Shown here: in pieces, positions 26,787 through 35,804 of the stretch
How positions within the stretch are numbered: position 1 is the stretch's first letter
How the letters are laid out: each line of letters starts with the position of its first letter
NCBI RefSeq assembly: GCF_003130705.1
Contig: NZ_CP021354.1
Coordinates: 4,464,001 to 4,528,000, forward strand
DNA from: Rhodococcus oxybenzonivorans
Lineage (GTDB): Bacteria; Actinomycetota; Actinomycetes; Mycobacteriales; Mycobacteriaceae
Length of the DNA: 64,000 nucleotides
Direction of reading: 5' to 3'
Made by a program: the position numbers and the translations under genes
The notes under the pieces: model-generated
Database searches by the model: none
What the model was told of the DNA's origin: nothing
Seen by the model: only the letters and a program-made list of their open reading frames with translations

Positions 26787-27827
26787 TCAGTTCTCCTCGC
26801 CGACCCGGACCACCAGCTTGCCGAAGTTTCTTCCCTCGAGAAGGCCGATGAATGCTGACGGAGCGTTCTCGATGCCCTCGACGAAGTCTTCCCGGTAGGC
26901 GAAGCGACCCTCGGCGATCCACGCCGCAACGTCCCGCTGGAAGTCGGCGAACATCTCCGGCACGAACTCGCTCTGAATGAAACCGCGGATGGTGAGACTC
27001 TTCACCAGGACACGACTGAAGAAGCCGGGCAACCGATCCGGCCCCTCGGGAGCCGCTGTGTCGTTGTACTGGGCGATCAAACCGCACACGGGAACGCGAG
27101 CATAGAGGTTGAGGAGCGGGAGCACCGCGGCGGCGACAGCGCCGCCGACGTTCTCGAAGTAGACGTCGATACCGTCCGGCACCGCGGCGCGGAGTTGTTC
27201 GGCGAAATCAGGAGCCCGATGGTCGACCACGGCATCGAAACCCAGCTTCTCCAACACATAGGCACATTTCTCGGGCCCGCCTGCGATGCCGACTGCCCTG
27301 GCGCCCTTCACTTTCGCGATCTGGCCGACCGCGGAACCGACCGGTCCGCTCGCCGCCGCGACGACGACGGTCTCGCCTGCCTTCGGTTGCCCGATCTTCA
27401 GTAATCCGGAGTAGGCAGTGAATCCGGGCATTCCGAGAACGCCGACCGCGGTCGACAGCGGGGCCGCGGCGGGGTCGAGCTTGCGCAGGTGGCGACCGTC
27501 GACCACCGCGTGCGACTGCCACCCCGCGTAGGCGAGGACATAGTCACCGGCCGGAAATTCAGGGTGGCGCGATTCGACCACCTGGCCGACAGTGCCACCC
27601 ACCATCACCTCGTCGATCTCGACCGGATCGGCATACGATTCGGCGGTGCTCATTCGCCCCCGCATGTACGGGTCGAGCGAGAGGTAGATGACGCGGATCA
27701 GCACCTGCCCCTCGGAAAGTTCGGGCAAACTGACCACCTCGAGACGGAAGTTGTCCGTCGTGGGCGCGCCGTCCGGCCGGGACGCCAGGACGATCCGGGT
27801 GCTCTGAACAATGCTGTCGACACTCAC
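26787..27827 (-). CDS. NADP-dependent MDR-family reductase (PTGR/YncB type)
   Basis: Zinc-independent medium-chain reductase that reduces alpha,beta-unsaturated ketones or aldehydes with NADPH. It has SLDPYMRGRM, GMPGFTAYSGLL, the nucleotide-binding AAASGPVGSAVGQIAK and FENVGG, all typical of the YncB/CurA/leukotriene-B4-dehydrogenase group. The catalytic-domain zinc cysteines are absent, as expected. GTG 27827 is chosen; an ATG at 27842 or 27869 is possible. It is 52 bases downstream of fadD36 on the same strand, suggesting a lipid- or aldehyde-related operon. Confidence 0.87.
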   Translation of the reverse strand: MSVDSIVQSTRIVLASRPDGAPTTDNFRLEVVSLPELSEGQVLIRVIYLSLDPYMRGRMSTAESYADPVEIDEVMVGGTVGQVVESRHPEFPAGDYVLAYAGWQSHAVVDGRHLRKLDPAAAPLSTAVGVLGMPGFTAYSGLLKIGQPKAGETVVVAAASGPVGSAVGQIAKVKGARAVGIAGGPEKCAYVLEKLGFDAVVDHRAPDFAEQLRAAVPDGIDVYFENVGGAVAAAVLPLLNLYARVPVCGLIAQYNDTAAPEGPDRLPGFFSRVLVKSLTIRGFIQSEFVPEMFADFQRDVAAWIAEGRFAYREDFVEGIENAPSAFIGLLEGRNFGKLVVRVGEEN

Positions 27828-27879
27828 TGTGCGCCTACCCATCCGTAGTGGTCCGGTTCCGAACGCCACACTACCGACG

Positions 27880-29280
27880 TCAGAAGAGTTGGTTCTTCTG
27901 CACCTTTCCCATGGCGTTGCGGGGCAGGGAGTCGACCACCCTGATTTCGCGGGGTCGCTTGTGCACCGACAGTTCAGCGGCGACGTGGTCGATCAACTCG
28001 GTCTCCGAGACGTTCTCCCCCACCACGAAGGCGACCAGTCGCTGGCCGAGGTCGGGGTCGGGAACGCCGACCACCGCCGCTTCCCGCACACTCGGGTGAC
28101 CGAGCAGCGATGTCTCCACCTCGCCCGCCCCGACCCGGAAACCGCCCGACTTGATGAGGTCCGTGGATTCGCGTCCGACGATGCGATGAAACCCCCCTGG
28201 GTCGATGACGGCGACGTCGCCGGTCTTGAACCAACCGTCCTCGGTCCACGATTGGGCAGTCGCCTCCGGACGGCCCAGATATCCGTCGAACAGCATCGGA
28301 CCCCGCACCTGCAGTCCGCCTATCGATTCACCGTCGCGGGAAACGTCACCGCCCCGTTCGTCCCGCAGTCGGGTTTCGACGCCGCGAAGGGGGACGCCGA
28401 CCCAGCCGGGGCGACGCTCCCCGTCCGCCCGCGTACTGAGGGTCAGCATCGTCTCGCTCATCCCGTAGCGCTCGATCAGTGCGAGGCCGGTCAGCTCGCG
28501 GATCTTGTCGAACACGGGCACCGGAAGAGGCGCACTGCCCGACACCAGCAACCGCGCACTCGACAGCGCACGAGCCGACTCGGGGTCGTCGGCGATGCGG
28601 CTCCACACCGTCGGAACGCCGAAATACATCGTTCCGCGGGCGGCGGCGTACGCCTTGGGGACCGGTTTGACGGTGTGCACGAGCGGGCCGCCGAACCGTA
28701 GCGGTCCGAGCACCCCGAGAATCAGCCCGTGGATGTGGAAGAGCGGGAGTCCGTGCACCACGGTGTCGGCGCCGGTCCACTCCCATGCCTCGGCGAGCGC
28801 GTCGAGTCCGGCGGCAATCGCCTTCCGGCTGAGGAGTACGCCCTTCGGCGGTCCCGTCGTCCCGGAGGTGTAGAGGATGAATGCAGTGGCCGTGTCGGGC
28901 GGCTCGGGATAGCTGTGCCAGGAGCGGGCGTGAAGCCGGACCGGGATGACGGGCAACCCCGCAGCGTTCTGCGGAGCCTCGCCGAGCCACGCCTGGGCCC
29001 CGGAGTCACGCAGGATGTGCTCGAGCTCCGCGCGACCCGAATCAGGTGGAACCGGCACGGCGGTGACGCCGGCGATGAGACAACCCACCACCGCGAGCAC
29101 AGTCGTCACACTGGGGGTGGCGAGGACCGCGACCCGGTCTGCGCGCGAGATTCGTTCCGCCACGGAGGTCGCTGCGCCGAGCACATCACTGCGGGACAGT
29201 GTGGAATCGCCGATCCGGACGGCGTCAGGAATGTCGTCGCCGCGGGCGACGGCTACAGGATTCAGGGATCGCAGAAGCAC
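27880..29280 (-). CDS. fadD36: Acyl-CoA (malonyl-CoA-like) synthetase FadD36
   Basis: AMP-forming ligase of 466 residues, matching Rv1193 (FadD36) and the MatB/ACSF3 branch that acts on short dicarboxylic acids. The P-loop is ILYTSGTTGPPKGVLLSR; YGMSETMLTLS, WFKTGDVAVIDPGGFHRIVGRESTDLIKSGGF and the C-terminal catalytic lysine in PRNAMGKVQK are all present. The substrate, malonate or another acid, is inferred from family only. It is 12 bases downstream of the rhomboid-like gene. Confidence 0.88.
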   Translation of the reverse strand: MLLRSLNPVAVARGDDIPDAVRIGDSTLSRSDVLGAATSVAERISRADRVAVLATPSVTTVLAVVGCLIAGVTAVPVPPDSGRAELEHILRDSGAQAWLGEAPQNAAGLPVIPVRLHARSWHSYPEPPDTATAFILYTSGTTGPPKGVLLSRKAIAAGLDALAEAWEWTGADTVVHGLPLFHIHGLILGVLGPLRFGGPLVHTVKPVPKAYAAARGTMYFGVPTVWSRIADDPESARALSSARLLVSGSAPLPVPVFDKIRELTGLALIERYGMSETMLTLSTRADGERRPGWVGVPLRGVETRLRDERGGDVSRDGESIGGLQVRGPMLFDGYLGRPEATAQSWTEDGWFKTGDVAVIDPGGFHRIVGRESTDLIKSGGFRVGAGEVETSLLGHPSVREAAVVGVPDPDLGQRLVAFVVGENVSETELIDHVAAELSVHKRPREIRVVDSLPRNAMGKVQKNQLF

Positions 29281-29292
29281 AGGGACAGCTTC

Positions 29293-29952
29293 TCACAGGG
29301 GCCGGGCGGCGCCGGCCGGGTCTCCCACGGGCGGACTGACGGTCGCCAGGGCGGCGCCCAGCAATGCTCCGGTGAGCACCGCGAGTCCGTGAGCGTCGCC
29401 TACCGCGACGAGCAGAACGCCCGCCAACACCACCCCGGCACTGAGGGCGAGGGCTCGCCACTCCTTCGACTGCATGACCATCAGCCCGGCGATGGAGGCC
29501 GCGAGTGTGAGGGTGGCTCCCGAGTTGCCGGCGCCGGAGGAAGGAAAGAGAAAAGCGGTGAACAATCCGAAGATGACCTGACCGGCCACGAACAGCAGGA
29601 CCGTCCGGGCGCTCCCCCACACCTTCACCGCCAGCGGCGCCACCCACGCGAGAACCGCCAAATTGAGCAGCGTGCCGGCGATCCCGCCGTCCTGAACCGC
29701 GACGGAGGTGACGATGCGCCACCACTGGTCGTCCCTGATCCGGTCAGGCTCCCGATCGAACGCATCGAGAATCGCCGGAAACACGAACTGGAGCAGCGAC
29801 GGAACGGCGACCACCGACCACAGCACGACGGCGGTCCGGGGCGGGTTACCCGGCAGTCGGTAGCCGACGAGAACCTGCCCAAGCAGCACAGACAGCACGA
29901 GGACCACCACGAAGAGGACCGCACCGGTCCATCCTTCGACTGAAGTGGTCAC
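29293..29952 (-). CDS. Rhomboid-like intramembrane serine protease candidate
   Basis: A 219-residue polytopic membrane protein with about six helices. Residues QWWRI near 76-80 match the WR motif of the rhomboid L1 loop. GNSG at 142-145 fits the catalytic GxSG, with Ser144, and AHG with His188 before a GxxxG-like stretch (LTGALLG) would complete the Ser-His dyad. Rhomboids cleave membrane helices of other proteins. The motifs fit, but overall similarity is low, so the call is tentative. It is first in a unit with fadD36. Confidence 0.6.
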   Translation of the reverse strand: MTTSVEGWTGAVLFVVVLVLSVLLGQVLVGYRLPGNPPRTAVVLWSVVAVPSLLQFVFPAILDAFDREPDRIRDDQWWRIVTSVAVQDGGIAGTLLNLAVLAWVAPLAVKVWGSARTVLLFVAGQVIFGLFTAFLFPSSGAGNSGATLTLAASIAGLMVMQSKEWRALALSAGVVLAGVLLVAVGDAHGLAVLTGALLGAALATVSPPVGDPAGAARPL

Positions 29953-30004
29953 CGCGAAACTCTACAACGGCGCAGGCCCGGTCCCGCGTCCGTGGCACAC
30001 CATC

Positions 30005-30982
30005 TCAGTCCCTGCTGACCACCGACCGGAGGAAGAATCGCAAGTTCGACGGACGCTCCGCGAGGCGGCGCATGAAGTAGGCATACCACTGAGTTCCGTA
30101 CGGTACATACACCCGAACCTGCTTGCCCTCACCCGCGAGCCTGCCTTGTTCGAGGTCTCGGATGCCGAACAACATCTGGTGCTCGTAGTCCGTGGATGTA
30201 CGTCCTGATTTCGTCACAAGTGGCCCGACTGCTGCGATCACTGCCGGATCGTGCGACGCCACCATCGGGTATCCCGATCCGTCGATCAAAACCCCGAGGC
30301 ACCGCAGATACGACGCGTCGACCGCAGCACGGTCTCTGAACGCCACCGACTCCGGCTCCTGATAGGCACCCTTGCAGAGACGAACCCGGGAGCCGGCACC
30401 CGCCAGTTCGCGGCAGTCCTGTTCGGTGCGCCGCAGATACGACTGCAGCACGGCGCCCAGCCAGGGGTAGTCCCGCCGGAGTTCGCGCACGATCGAGAGA
30501 GTCGAATCGGTGGTGGTGTGATCCTCGGCGTCCACGGTGACCCAGACGCCGGCGGCCTCCGCGGCCGCGCAGATGGTGCGGGCGTTCTCGGTGGCCACTT
30601 CGGTTCCACGGTCCGGAAGCGCCAGCCCGAGCGCCGACAACTTCATCGACACCTCGAGCCGGCGCACGCCCGACCCGCCGGGCGCCGCCTCGGGTAAGGC
30701 TCCGAGGGCGGCGACGAGTTGCAGATACTCGTCGACCGTTGCCCGCGCTCCCTCCTCGTCGCGGGTGTCCTCGCCGAGGAAATCGATGGAGACGGAGCGG
30801 CCCGAGTCGAGGAGGGCGCGGACCGTGCGCAGAACCGAGTTCCGGTCGTCGCCGGCGATGAATCGATCGACGAGCTTGCGGGTGACCGGTGTGCCCGTTA
30901 CCGCCCGTTTCACCCGGGACGAACGCGAGGCCGCGAGGATCGCCGGCCGAAGCGGATTCGCCAGAGACGCGGGCGCTTTCAT
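30005..30982 (-). CDS. pruB: Proline dehydrogenase
   Basis: Flavoprotein that oxidises proline to pyrroline-5-carboxylate. This is the monofunctional 325-residue form, with a TIM barrel core, SMKLSALGLALPDRG, VTVDAEDHTTTDSTL, RLCKGAYQEPESVAF and the C-terminal YVPYGTQWYAYFMRRLAERPSN, which contains the substrate-binding Arg pair. ATG 30982 overlaps the pruA stop by 4 bases (ATGA), so translation is coupled. A longer frame from 31057 would run into pruA and is rejected. Confidence 0.94.
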   Translation of the reverse strand: MKAPASLANPLRPAILAASRSSRVKRAVTGTPVTRKLVDRFIAGDDRNSVLRTVRALLDSGRSVSIDFLGEDTRDEEGARATVDEYLQLVAALGALPEAAPGGSGVRRLEVSMKLSALGLALPDRGTEVATENARTICAAAEAAGVWVTVDAEDHTTTDSTLSIVRELRRDYPWLGAVLQSYLRRTEQDCRELAGAGSRVRLCKGAYQEPESVAFRDRAAVDASYLRCLGVLIDGSGYPMVASHDPAVIAAVGPLVTKSGRTSTDYEHQMLFGIRDLEQGRLAGEGKQVRVYVPYGTQWYAYFMRRLAERPSNLRFFLRSVVSRD

Positions 30983-32619
30983 TCCGACCCCATGTGTGGG
31001 TAGCGATAGTCGGTGGCGGGCGAGAACGTCTCCTTGATCGTGCGCGCCGACACCCACCGCAGAAGGTTCAGCTTGGAGCCGGCCTTGTCGTTGGTACCCG
31101 AGGCGCGGGCGCCGCCGAAGGGTTGCTGTCCGACCACGGCTCCGGTCGGTTTGTCGTTGACGTAGAAGTTCCCCGCGGTGAACCGCAACGCGGAGGTAGC
31201 AGCTTCCACCGCACGGCGGTCATCGGCGATCACGGCCCCTGTCAGCGCGTACGGGGCCGCCGAATCGACTGCGCCGAGGATGTCGGCGAAGGCACCGGGC
31301 GCCGAATCGTCGTAGACGTGCACGGTGAGGATCGGGCCGAAGTACTCGGTGGTCATCGCCTCGTCCACCGGGTCGTCGGCGAGCAGCACGGTCGGACGGA
31401 CGAAGTACCCGACGCTGTCGTCGTACTTGCCGCCCACGGCGATCTCGACGCCGGTGGTGGCGCGTGCGCGCTCGATGGCCGCGACGTTCTTCTCGTACGC
31501 GCGGCGGTCGATGAGAGCGCCCCCGAAGTTCTCGAGATCGGTGACGTCACCGTAGGTGAGCGCGTCGACTTCCGCGGTGAAGGTGTCGCGCATCCTGTGC
31601 CACAAGGACTTCGGTACGTAGGCGCGGGACGCCGCCGAGCACTTCTGCCCCTGATATTCGAACGCTCCCCGGATCAACGCGGTGCGCAATACGTCCTCGT
31701 CCGCCGACGTGTGCGCGACCACGAAATCCTTGCCGCCGGTCTCGCCGACCAGCCGCGGATAACCGGCATAGTTGCCGATGTTCTCCCCGATCTGCCGCCA
31801 CAGGTGCTGAAATGTCCGGGTCGACCCGGTGAAGTGGATCCCGGCGAGACGGGGATCGCTCAACGCCACCTCGGACACGGCCTGCCCACTGCCGGTCACC
31901 AGATTGATGACGCCCGGTGGCATTCCGGCGGCCTCGAGTAGCTTGATGGTCCAGTACGCCGCAACGGTCTGCGACGACGACGGCTTCCACACCACCGTGT
32001 TACCCATCAGCGCCGGCGCGGTAGGCAGATTCCCGGCGATGGCACTGAAGTTGAACGGGGTGATCGCGTAGACGAAACCCTCGAGCGGCCGGTATTCGAG
32101 CCGGTTCCACACACCCGGTGACGAGATCGGCTGATCGGCGAGGATCTGCCGGGCGAAATGAACGTTGAAACGCCAGAAGTCGATCAATTCACACGGTGCG
32201 TCGATTTCCGCTTGTTGCACCGACTTGGACTGACCCAGCATCGTGGCCGCCGCCAGCGTCTCCCGCCACGGTCCCGACAGCAGGTCGGCGGCGCGCAGGA
32301 GGACTGCTGCTCGGTCGTCGAAAGATAGTGCCCGCCATTCCGGCGCTGCTGCTGTGGCCGCTTCGATGGCCGCTGATGCGTCGTCGTGGGTCGCGTTGCG
32401 CAGCGTGCCGAGCACCGCGGAGTGCCTGTGTGGTTGCACGACGTCGACACGGTCGCCGGCGCCGTGCCGGTGCGTTCCGCCGATCACGTGCGGGATGTCG
32501 ATGGGATTTGTCGCGATGTCGCCGAGTGCGGTCTTGATTCGTGTGCGTTCGGGACTGCCCGGCGCGTACGAATGGACCGGCTCATTGGTGGGCACCGGAA
32601 CCTGGGTGATGGCGTCCAT
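30979..32619 (-). CDS. pruA: 1-Pyrroline-5-carboxylate dehydrogenase
   Basis: Aldehyde dehydrogenase of the group that converts glutamate semialdehyde to glutamate, the second step of proline breakdown. It has the catalytic Cys in GQKCSAASRAYVP, the general base Glu in GETGGKDF and the NAD-binding FTGSTRTF. The 546-residue length is normal. It is the first gene of the pruA-pruB operon; the preceding 146 bases up to the PPOX gene hold its promoter, which was not identified. Confidence 0.95.
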   Translation of the reverse strand: MDAITQVPVPTNEPVHSYAPGSPERTRIKTALGDIATNPIDIPHVIGGTHRHGAGDRVDVVQPHRHSAVLGTLRNATHDDASAAIEAATAAAPEWRALSFDDRAAVLLRAADLLSGPWRETLAAATMLGQSKSVQQAEIDAPCELIDFWRFNVHFARQILADQPISSPGVWNRLEYRPLEGFVYAITPFNFSAIAGNLPTAPALMGNTVVWKPSSSQTVAAYWTIKLLEAAGMPPGVINLVTGSGQAVSEVALSDPRLAGIHFTGSTRTFQHLWRQIGENIGNYAGYPRLVGETGGKDFVVAHTSADEDVLRTALIRGAFEYQGQKCSAASRAYVPKSLWHRMRDTFTAEVDALTYGDVTDLENFGGALIDRRAYEKNVAAIERARATTGVEIAVGGKYDDSVGYFVRPTVLLADDPVDEAMTTEYFGPILTVHVYDDSAPGAFADILGAVDSAAPYALTGAVIADDRRAVEAATSALRFTAGNFYVNDKPTGAVVGQQPFGGARASGTNDKAGSKLNLLRWVSARTIKETFSPATDYRYPHMGSE

Positions 32620-32765
32620 GCTGCCTGCCTCCTGCCCTCAGATCGTGAGGAACTGTGACCGCGAACGAACTGTGACGGGAACTTCTCGGACGGGACACCC
32701 GACCGAGTTGGACCCTGTGCCCAGGTTAGCGCCGGAGAGGGGGAGCCATCCGGTTTTGGCCGCGA

Positions 32766-33179
32766 CTACACGTCGCGGGCGTTCGAGACCATCTGATGCA
32801 CGTCCTGGTCTTCGGCGCCGAGACCGAAGCTGATGATGCGACGCGGATGGATACGAATCGTCGGGCCACCGAGGCCCTGCGTCTGCGCAGCGTCCGCGTC
32901 GATCGCCTCCCCCCGGCCGCGGATCTCGACGCACCGCACCCGCCACGGATCGACGGAAGGAACATCATCTACCACGAAGGCCACCCGCCCGTTGTCGGCG
33001 ACGTTGCGGAACTTCCGGCTCGCCGCCATGCGGTAGCCCTGGATGTCGATCGTCGACGTCGTGGGGTTGTAGTGGAAGCCGACAGGGCTGACCTGCAAGG
33101 TCCCGTCGGGCTGGACCGTCGCGAGGCGTCCGAGGCGCTGGGTGGACAGGTACGCGAGTTCGTCGTCTGTGAAAGGCAT
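32766..33179 (-). CDS. PPOX-class F420-dependent oxidoreductase
   Basis: A 137-residue split-beta-barrel protein of the PNPOx-like, F420-dependent superfamily. It starts MPFTDDELAYLSTQRLGRLAT and has PVGFHYNPTTSTIDIQG, AASRKFRNVADNGRVAFVVDD and RCVEIRGRGEA. F420 use is supported by the fbiC gene in the same window, although FMN is also possible. It stands alone on the minus strand upstream of pruA. The substrate is unknown. Confidence 0.82.
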   Translation of the reverse strand: MPFTDDELAYLSTQRLGRLATVQPDGTLQVSPVGFHYNPTTSTIDIQGYRMAASRKFRNVADNGRVAFVVDDVPSVDPWRVRCVEIRGRGEAIDADAAQTQGLGGPTIRIHPRRIISFGLGAEDQDVHQMVSNARDV

Positions 33180-33220
33180 GAACTCACGCTAAAACCTGAA
33201 CCACGCTGGAGGTCAAGTGC

Positions 33221-34171
33221 TCACCGAAGATCCCGGACCGCCTGCCTCGCTTCGTCCACCCGCTGTTCGGCCCGGTCGAGTTCCCGTTCCGTCCGACGCA
33301 CGCTCTCCGCCGACGCCTTCTCGGCGTTCCGGGTGAACTGCCGTTCCTGCTCAGCGTGTTCGAGTTCCGCGCGCAACTCCTCGATGCGCCGGTCGATCTC
33401 CGCCAACGTCGAGCGCGCCTGTTCGAGTTCGGACCGCGCACTGCCCAGCGCGCCCCGGATCTCCTCCGCCTGCGACGTGGCCTCGGCGAGCTCCGTCTCG
33501 GCGGCCGCCCGCTCGGCGTCGCGCTTGCGCGCCTCCGACTTCGTGTCCTTCCGGGATGCCGACTTCGGCTTGGACTCGGTAGCCGATTTCGGCTTGGACT
33601 CGGTAGCCGACTTCGCGGACGAACCCCCGTCCGACGCGGTCGGGCTCCCCGATTTCTCGCTCTTCTTCGCCGGCTTCCCCGAGACGACACTCAGTCCGGC
33701 CGGACCGAAACCGCTGTAACTCGCAGCAGTCACCATCCGGCCGAGCCGAACCTGATCCGCCGTGTCGGAATCGGCGAGCGCCGCTGTGAGCGTCTGCCCC
33801 ACCTCGCGTAAAGCGTCTTCACCGACCTGCCGCCCGCGCTCGGCCGCAATGTCCCCCGCCCGGCGAGCCAGGGCGCTCACTGCCTGCTGCCGTTGGGCGG
33901 ACAGTTTCCGAAGGTCCGGCCCCGACAGATGGCGTTGAGCGTCCCGAAGCGCCTCCCCCAACTGCAAAAGCGCGCCCACCTCCTCCGGCAACTCGCGCGA
34001 GAGTAGGTTGACCAGCCACCCCACCGTTGTCGGTTTCCGCAGCTTCCCGATGGCGCTAGCCATCGCACGATCCCCGGCCTCGCGGGCCGCTTCCACCCGG
34101 GCAGTGCGGGCCGAGACGAACTCGGCGGGGTCGAGGCCGTACAACTCGTCGGCGACATCGTCCAGGTTCAC
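33221..34171 (-). CDS. Coiled-coil protein with Lys/Ser-rich linker
   Basis: A 316-residue cytoplasmic protein with no known enzymatic domain. A helical N-terminal region (VDDVADELYGLDP-like start, about 1-150) precedes a low-complexity Lys/Ser/Glu linker containing a duplicated ATESKPKS. A C-terminal coiled coil of about 130 residues then follows (LEQARSTLAEIDRRIEELRAELEHAEQ). Similar actinobacterial proteins are annotated only as hypothetical. GTG 34171 is preferred because AGGA lies 8 bases before it. Confidence 0.65.
   Translation of the reverse strand: MNLDDVADELYGLDPAEFVSARTARVEAAREAGDRAMASAIGKLRKPTTVGWLVNLLSRELPEEVGALLQLGEALRDAQRHLSGPDLRKLSAQRQQAVSALARRAGDIAAERGRQVGEDALREVGQTLTAALADSDTADQVRLGRMVTAASYSGFGPAGLSVVSGKPAKKSEKSGSPTASDGGSSAKSATESKPKSATESKPKSASRKDTKSEARKRDAERAAAETELAEATSQAEEIRGALGSARSELEQARSTLAEIDRRIEELRAELEHAEQERQFTRNAEKASAESVRRTERELDRAEQRVDEARQAVRDLR
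33561..33608. repeat. 24-bp near-perfect tandem repeat inside the coiled-coil gene
   Basis: Two 24-bp copies (33561-33584 and 33585-33608) differ at one base and encode the repeated octapeptide ATESKPKS. A partial third copy follows. The length is a multiple of three, so the frame is kept. Confidence 0.85.
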
Positions 34172-34202
34172 GGACACAATCCTGTCACCGCGAACCACCG
34201 CA

Positions 34203-34302
34203 CCTCAGCGCAACCGCTCGGCCGCCGCCTCAGCGCAACCGCTCGGCCGCCGCCTCAGCGCAACCGCTCGGCCGCCGCCTCAGCGCAACCGCTCGGCCGC
34301 CG
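34203..34302. repeat. Fourfold 25-bp tandem repeat over the dapC stop codon
   Basis: Four identical 25-bp units run back to back at 34203-34227, 34228-34252, 34253-34277 and 34278-34302. The unit reads CCTCAGCGCAACCGCTCGGC followed by CGCCG. The last copy contains the 3' end of dapC (AAERLR and TGA); the other three lie after the stop. Confidence 0.95.
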
Positions 34303-35380
34303 CCTCGATCCGCTCATCACTGGCCGTCAAGGCAATCCGCACATGCGTGCCGCCGCGGGGACCGTAAAACTCCCCCGGGGCGACGAGAATGCCGCGGTCG
34401 GCGAACCACTCGACGGTGTCGCGGCACGACTCACCGCGGGTGGCCCAGATGTAGAGCCCGGCCTCGGAATCGTCGACGGTGAACCCGGCACCCCGTACTG
34501 CGGCGAGGAGGATGTCACGGCGACGACGATAGCGCTCGCGCTGCTCGTTCTCGTGCTCGTCGTCGGACAGCGCGGCCGTCATCGCCGACTGGATGGGCAG
34601 TGGCACCATCATCCCAGCGTGTTTGCGCACCTCGAGGAGTTCGGCAACCAGCACGGGATCACCGGTGACGAATCCGGCGCGGTAGCTCGCGAGATTCGAC
34701 GTCTTCGACAGGGAGTGCACGGCGAGCAAACCGGTGAGATCGCCGTCGTTCACCCGCTCGTCGAGGATCGACAGCGCCTCACCCTCCCAGGTAAGTCCCA
34801 GGTAGCACTCGTCGGAGACGACGAGGGCGCCGCGTCGCCGCGCCCAGTCGACCACCTTGCGCAGATGTTCGAGGCCCAGCACCTTGCCGGTGGGGTTGGA
34901 CGGCGAATTGACGAAGATGAGTGACGCCGCCTCCGGCCCCAATCGGTTGAGCCCGTCGGCGCGGATCACGCGGGCACCCGCGAGAAGCGCCCCCACCTCG
35001 TATGTGGGATACGCGAGTTCCGGAATGACGACCAGATCGTCGGACCCGAGCCCGAGGAGGCTGGGCAGCCAGGCGATCAGTTCCTTGGTACCGATGGCGG
35101 GGAGCACCGAGACCGGATCGATCCCGGCGATCCCGTACCGGCGTTTCAGCGACTCGACGGCAGCGACACGCAACTCCTCGGTACCGTGCGTCGTCGGATA
35201 TCCGGGGACAGCCGCGACCGCGGCCAGCGCCTCCTGAATGATCGGCGCAACGGGATCGACGGGCGTGCCCACCGACAGGTTGACGATGCCGCCCGGGTGC
35301 GCGAGTGCTTTCGCCTTGGCCGACTCGAGCGAGTCCCAGGGAAAGTCGGGCAGTGCCTTGGCTACCGAGATACGCGGCAC
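34280..35380 (-). CDS. dapC: Succinyldiaminopimelate transaminase
   Basis: PLP-dependent class I aminotransferase that makes N-succinyl-LL-diaminopimelate, the step between DapD and DapE. It has VNLSVGTPVDP, NSPSNPTG, SDECYLGLTW and HSLSKTSNLASYRAGF with the PLP lysine. GTG 35380 gives 366 residues, close to mycobacterial DapC (Rv1178), and starts 2 bases after the fdxC stop with GAGGA as ribosome-binding site; a longer frame into fdxC is rejected. Its 3' end lies inside a tandem repeat. dapD and dapE are 16 kb away. Confidence 0.92.
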   Translation of the reverse strand: MPRISVAKALPDFPWDSLESAKAKALAHPGGIVNLSVGTPVDPVAPIIQEALAAVAAVPGYPTTHGTEELRVAAVESLKRRYGIAGIDPVSVLPAIGTKELIAWLPSLLGLGSDDLVVIPELAYPTYEVGALLAGARVIRADGLNRLGPEAASLIFVNSPSNPTGKVLGLEHLRKVVDWARRRGALVVSDECYLGLTWEGEALSILDERVNDGDLTGLLAVHSLSKTSNLASYRAGFVTGDPVLVAELLEVRKHAGMMVPLPIQSAMTAALSDDEHENEQRERYRRRRDILLAAVRGAGFTVDDSEAGLYIWATRGESCRDTVEWFADRGILVAPGEFYGPRGGTHVRIALTASDERIEAAAERLR

Positions 35381-35382
35381 AT

Positions 35383-35706
35383 CTAGTCCTCGCCCATGGG
35401 CGGCAACGCCTTGATGAACGGCGGGTCGTAATCGACCTTGCCCAACTTCGCTGCGCCACCGGGGGATCCGAGATCGTCGAAGAAATCGACGTTGGCGGCG
35501 ATGTAGCCGTTCCACTGTTCCGGGACGTCGTCTTCGTAGAAGATGGCTTCTACCGGGCAGACAGGTTCACAGGCACCGCAGTCCACACACTCGTCGGGAT
35601 GGATGTAGAGCATCCGCCCGCCCTCGTAGATGCAGTCGACAGGGCACTCCTCGATACATGCCTTGTCCAACACATCTACGCACGGTTCAGCAATCGTGTA
35701 GGGCAC
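35383..35706 (-). CDS. fdxC: 7Fe ferredoxin
   Basis: A 107-residue ferredoxin with one 3Fe-4S and one 4Fe-4S cluster. It begins VPYTIAEPCVDVLDKAC, then ECPVDCIYEG and CVDCGACEPVCPVEAIF, so the cluster ligands are complete. Its length and neighbours (dapC downstream) match FdxC (Rv1177). It is an electron carrier for redox enzymes such as cytochromes P450 or F420-linked systems; its partner is not shown here. GTG 35706 has GGGAG upstream. Confidence 0.94.
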   Translation of the reverse strand: MPYTIAEPCVDVLDKACIEECPVDCIYEGGRMLYIHPDECVDCGACEPVCPVEAIFYEDDVPEQWNGYIAANVDFFDDLGSPGGAAKLGKVDYDPPFIKALPPMGED

Positions 35707-35804
35707 TGCCGCTCTCCCTGCCTTTCTGACGCCACCAACGAGCTGCGGAAGACCCGCAGAAGACCCTATTATCCCCTGCCCGGACTCCCACTTTTCGCTG
35801 AGGG

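Noticed and set aside
34203..34302. Short CRISPR-like array
   Set aside because: The four repeats are contiguous with no spacers, and no cas gene is near.
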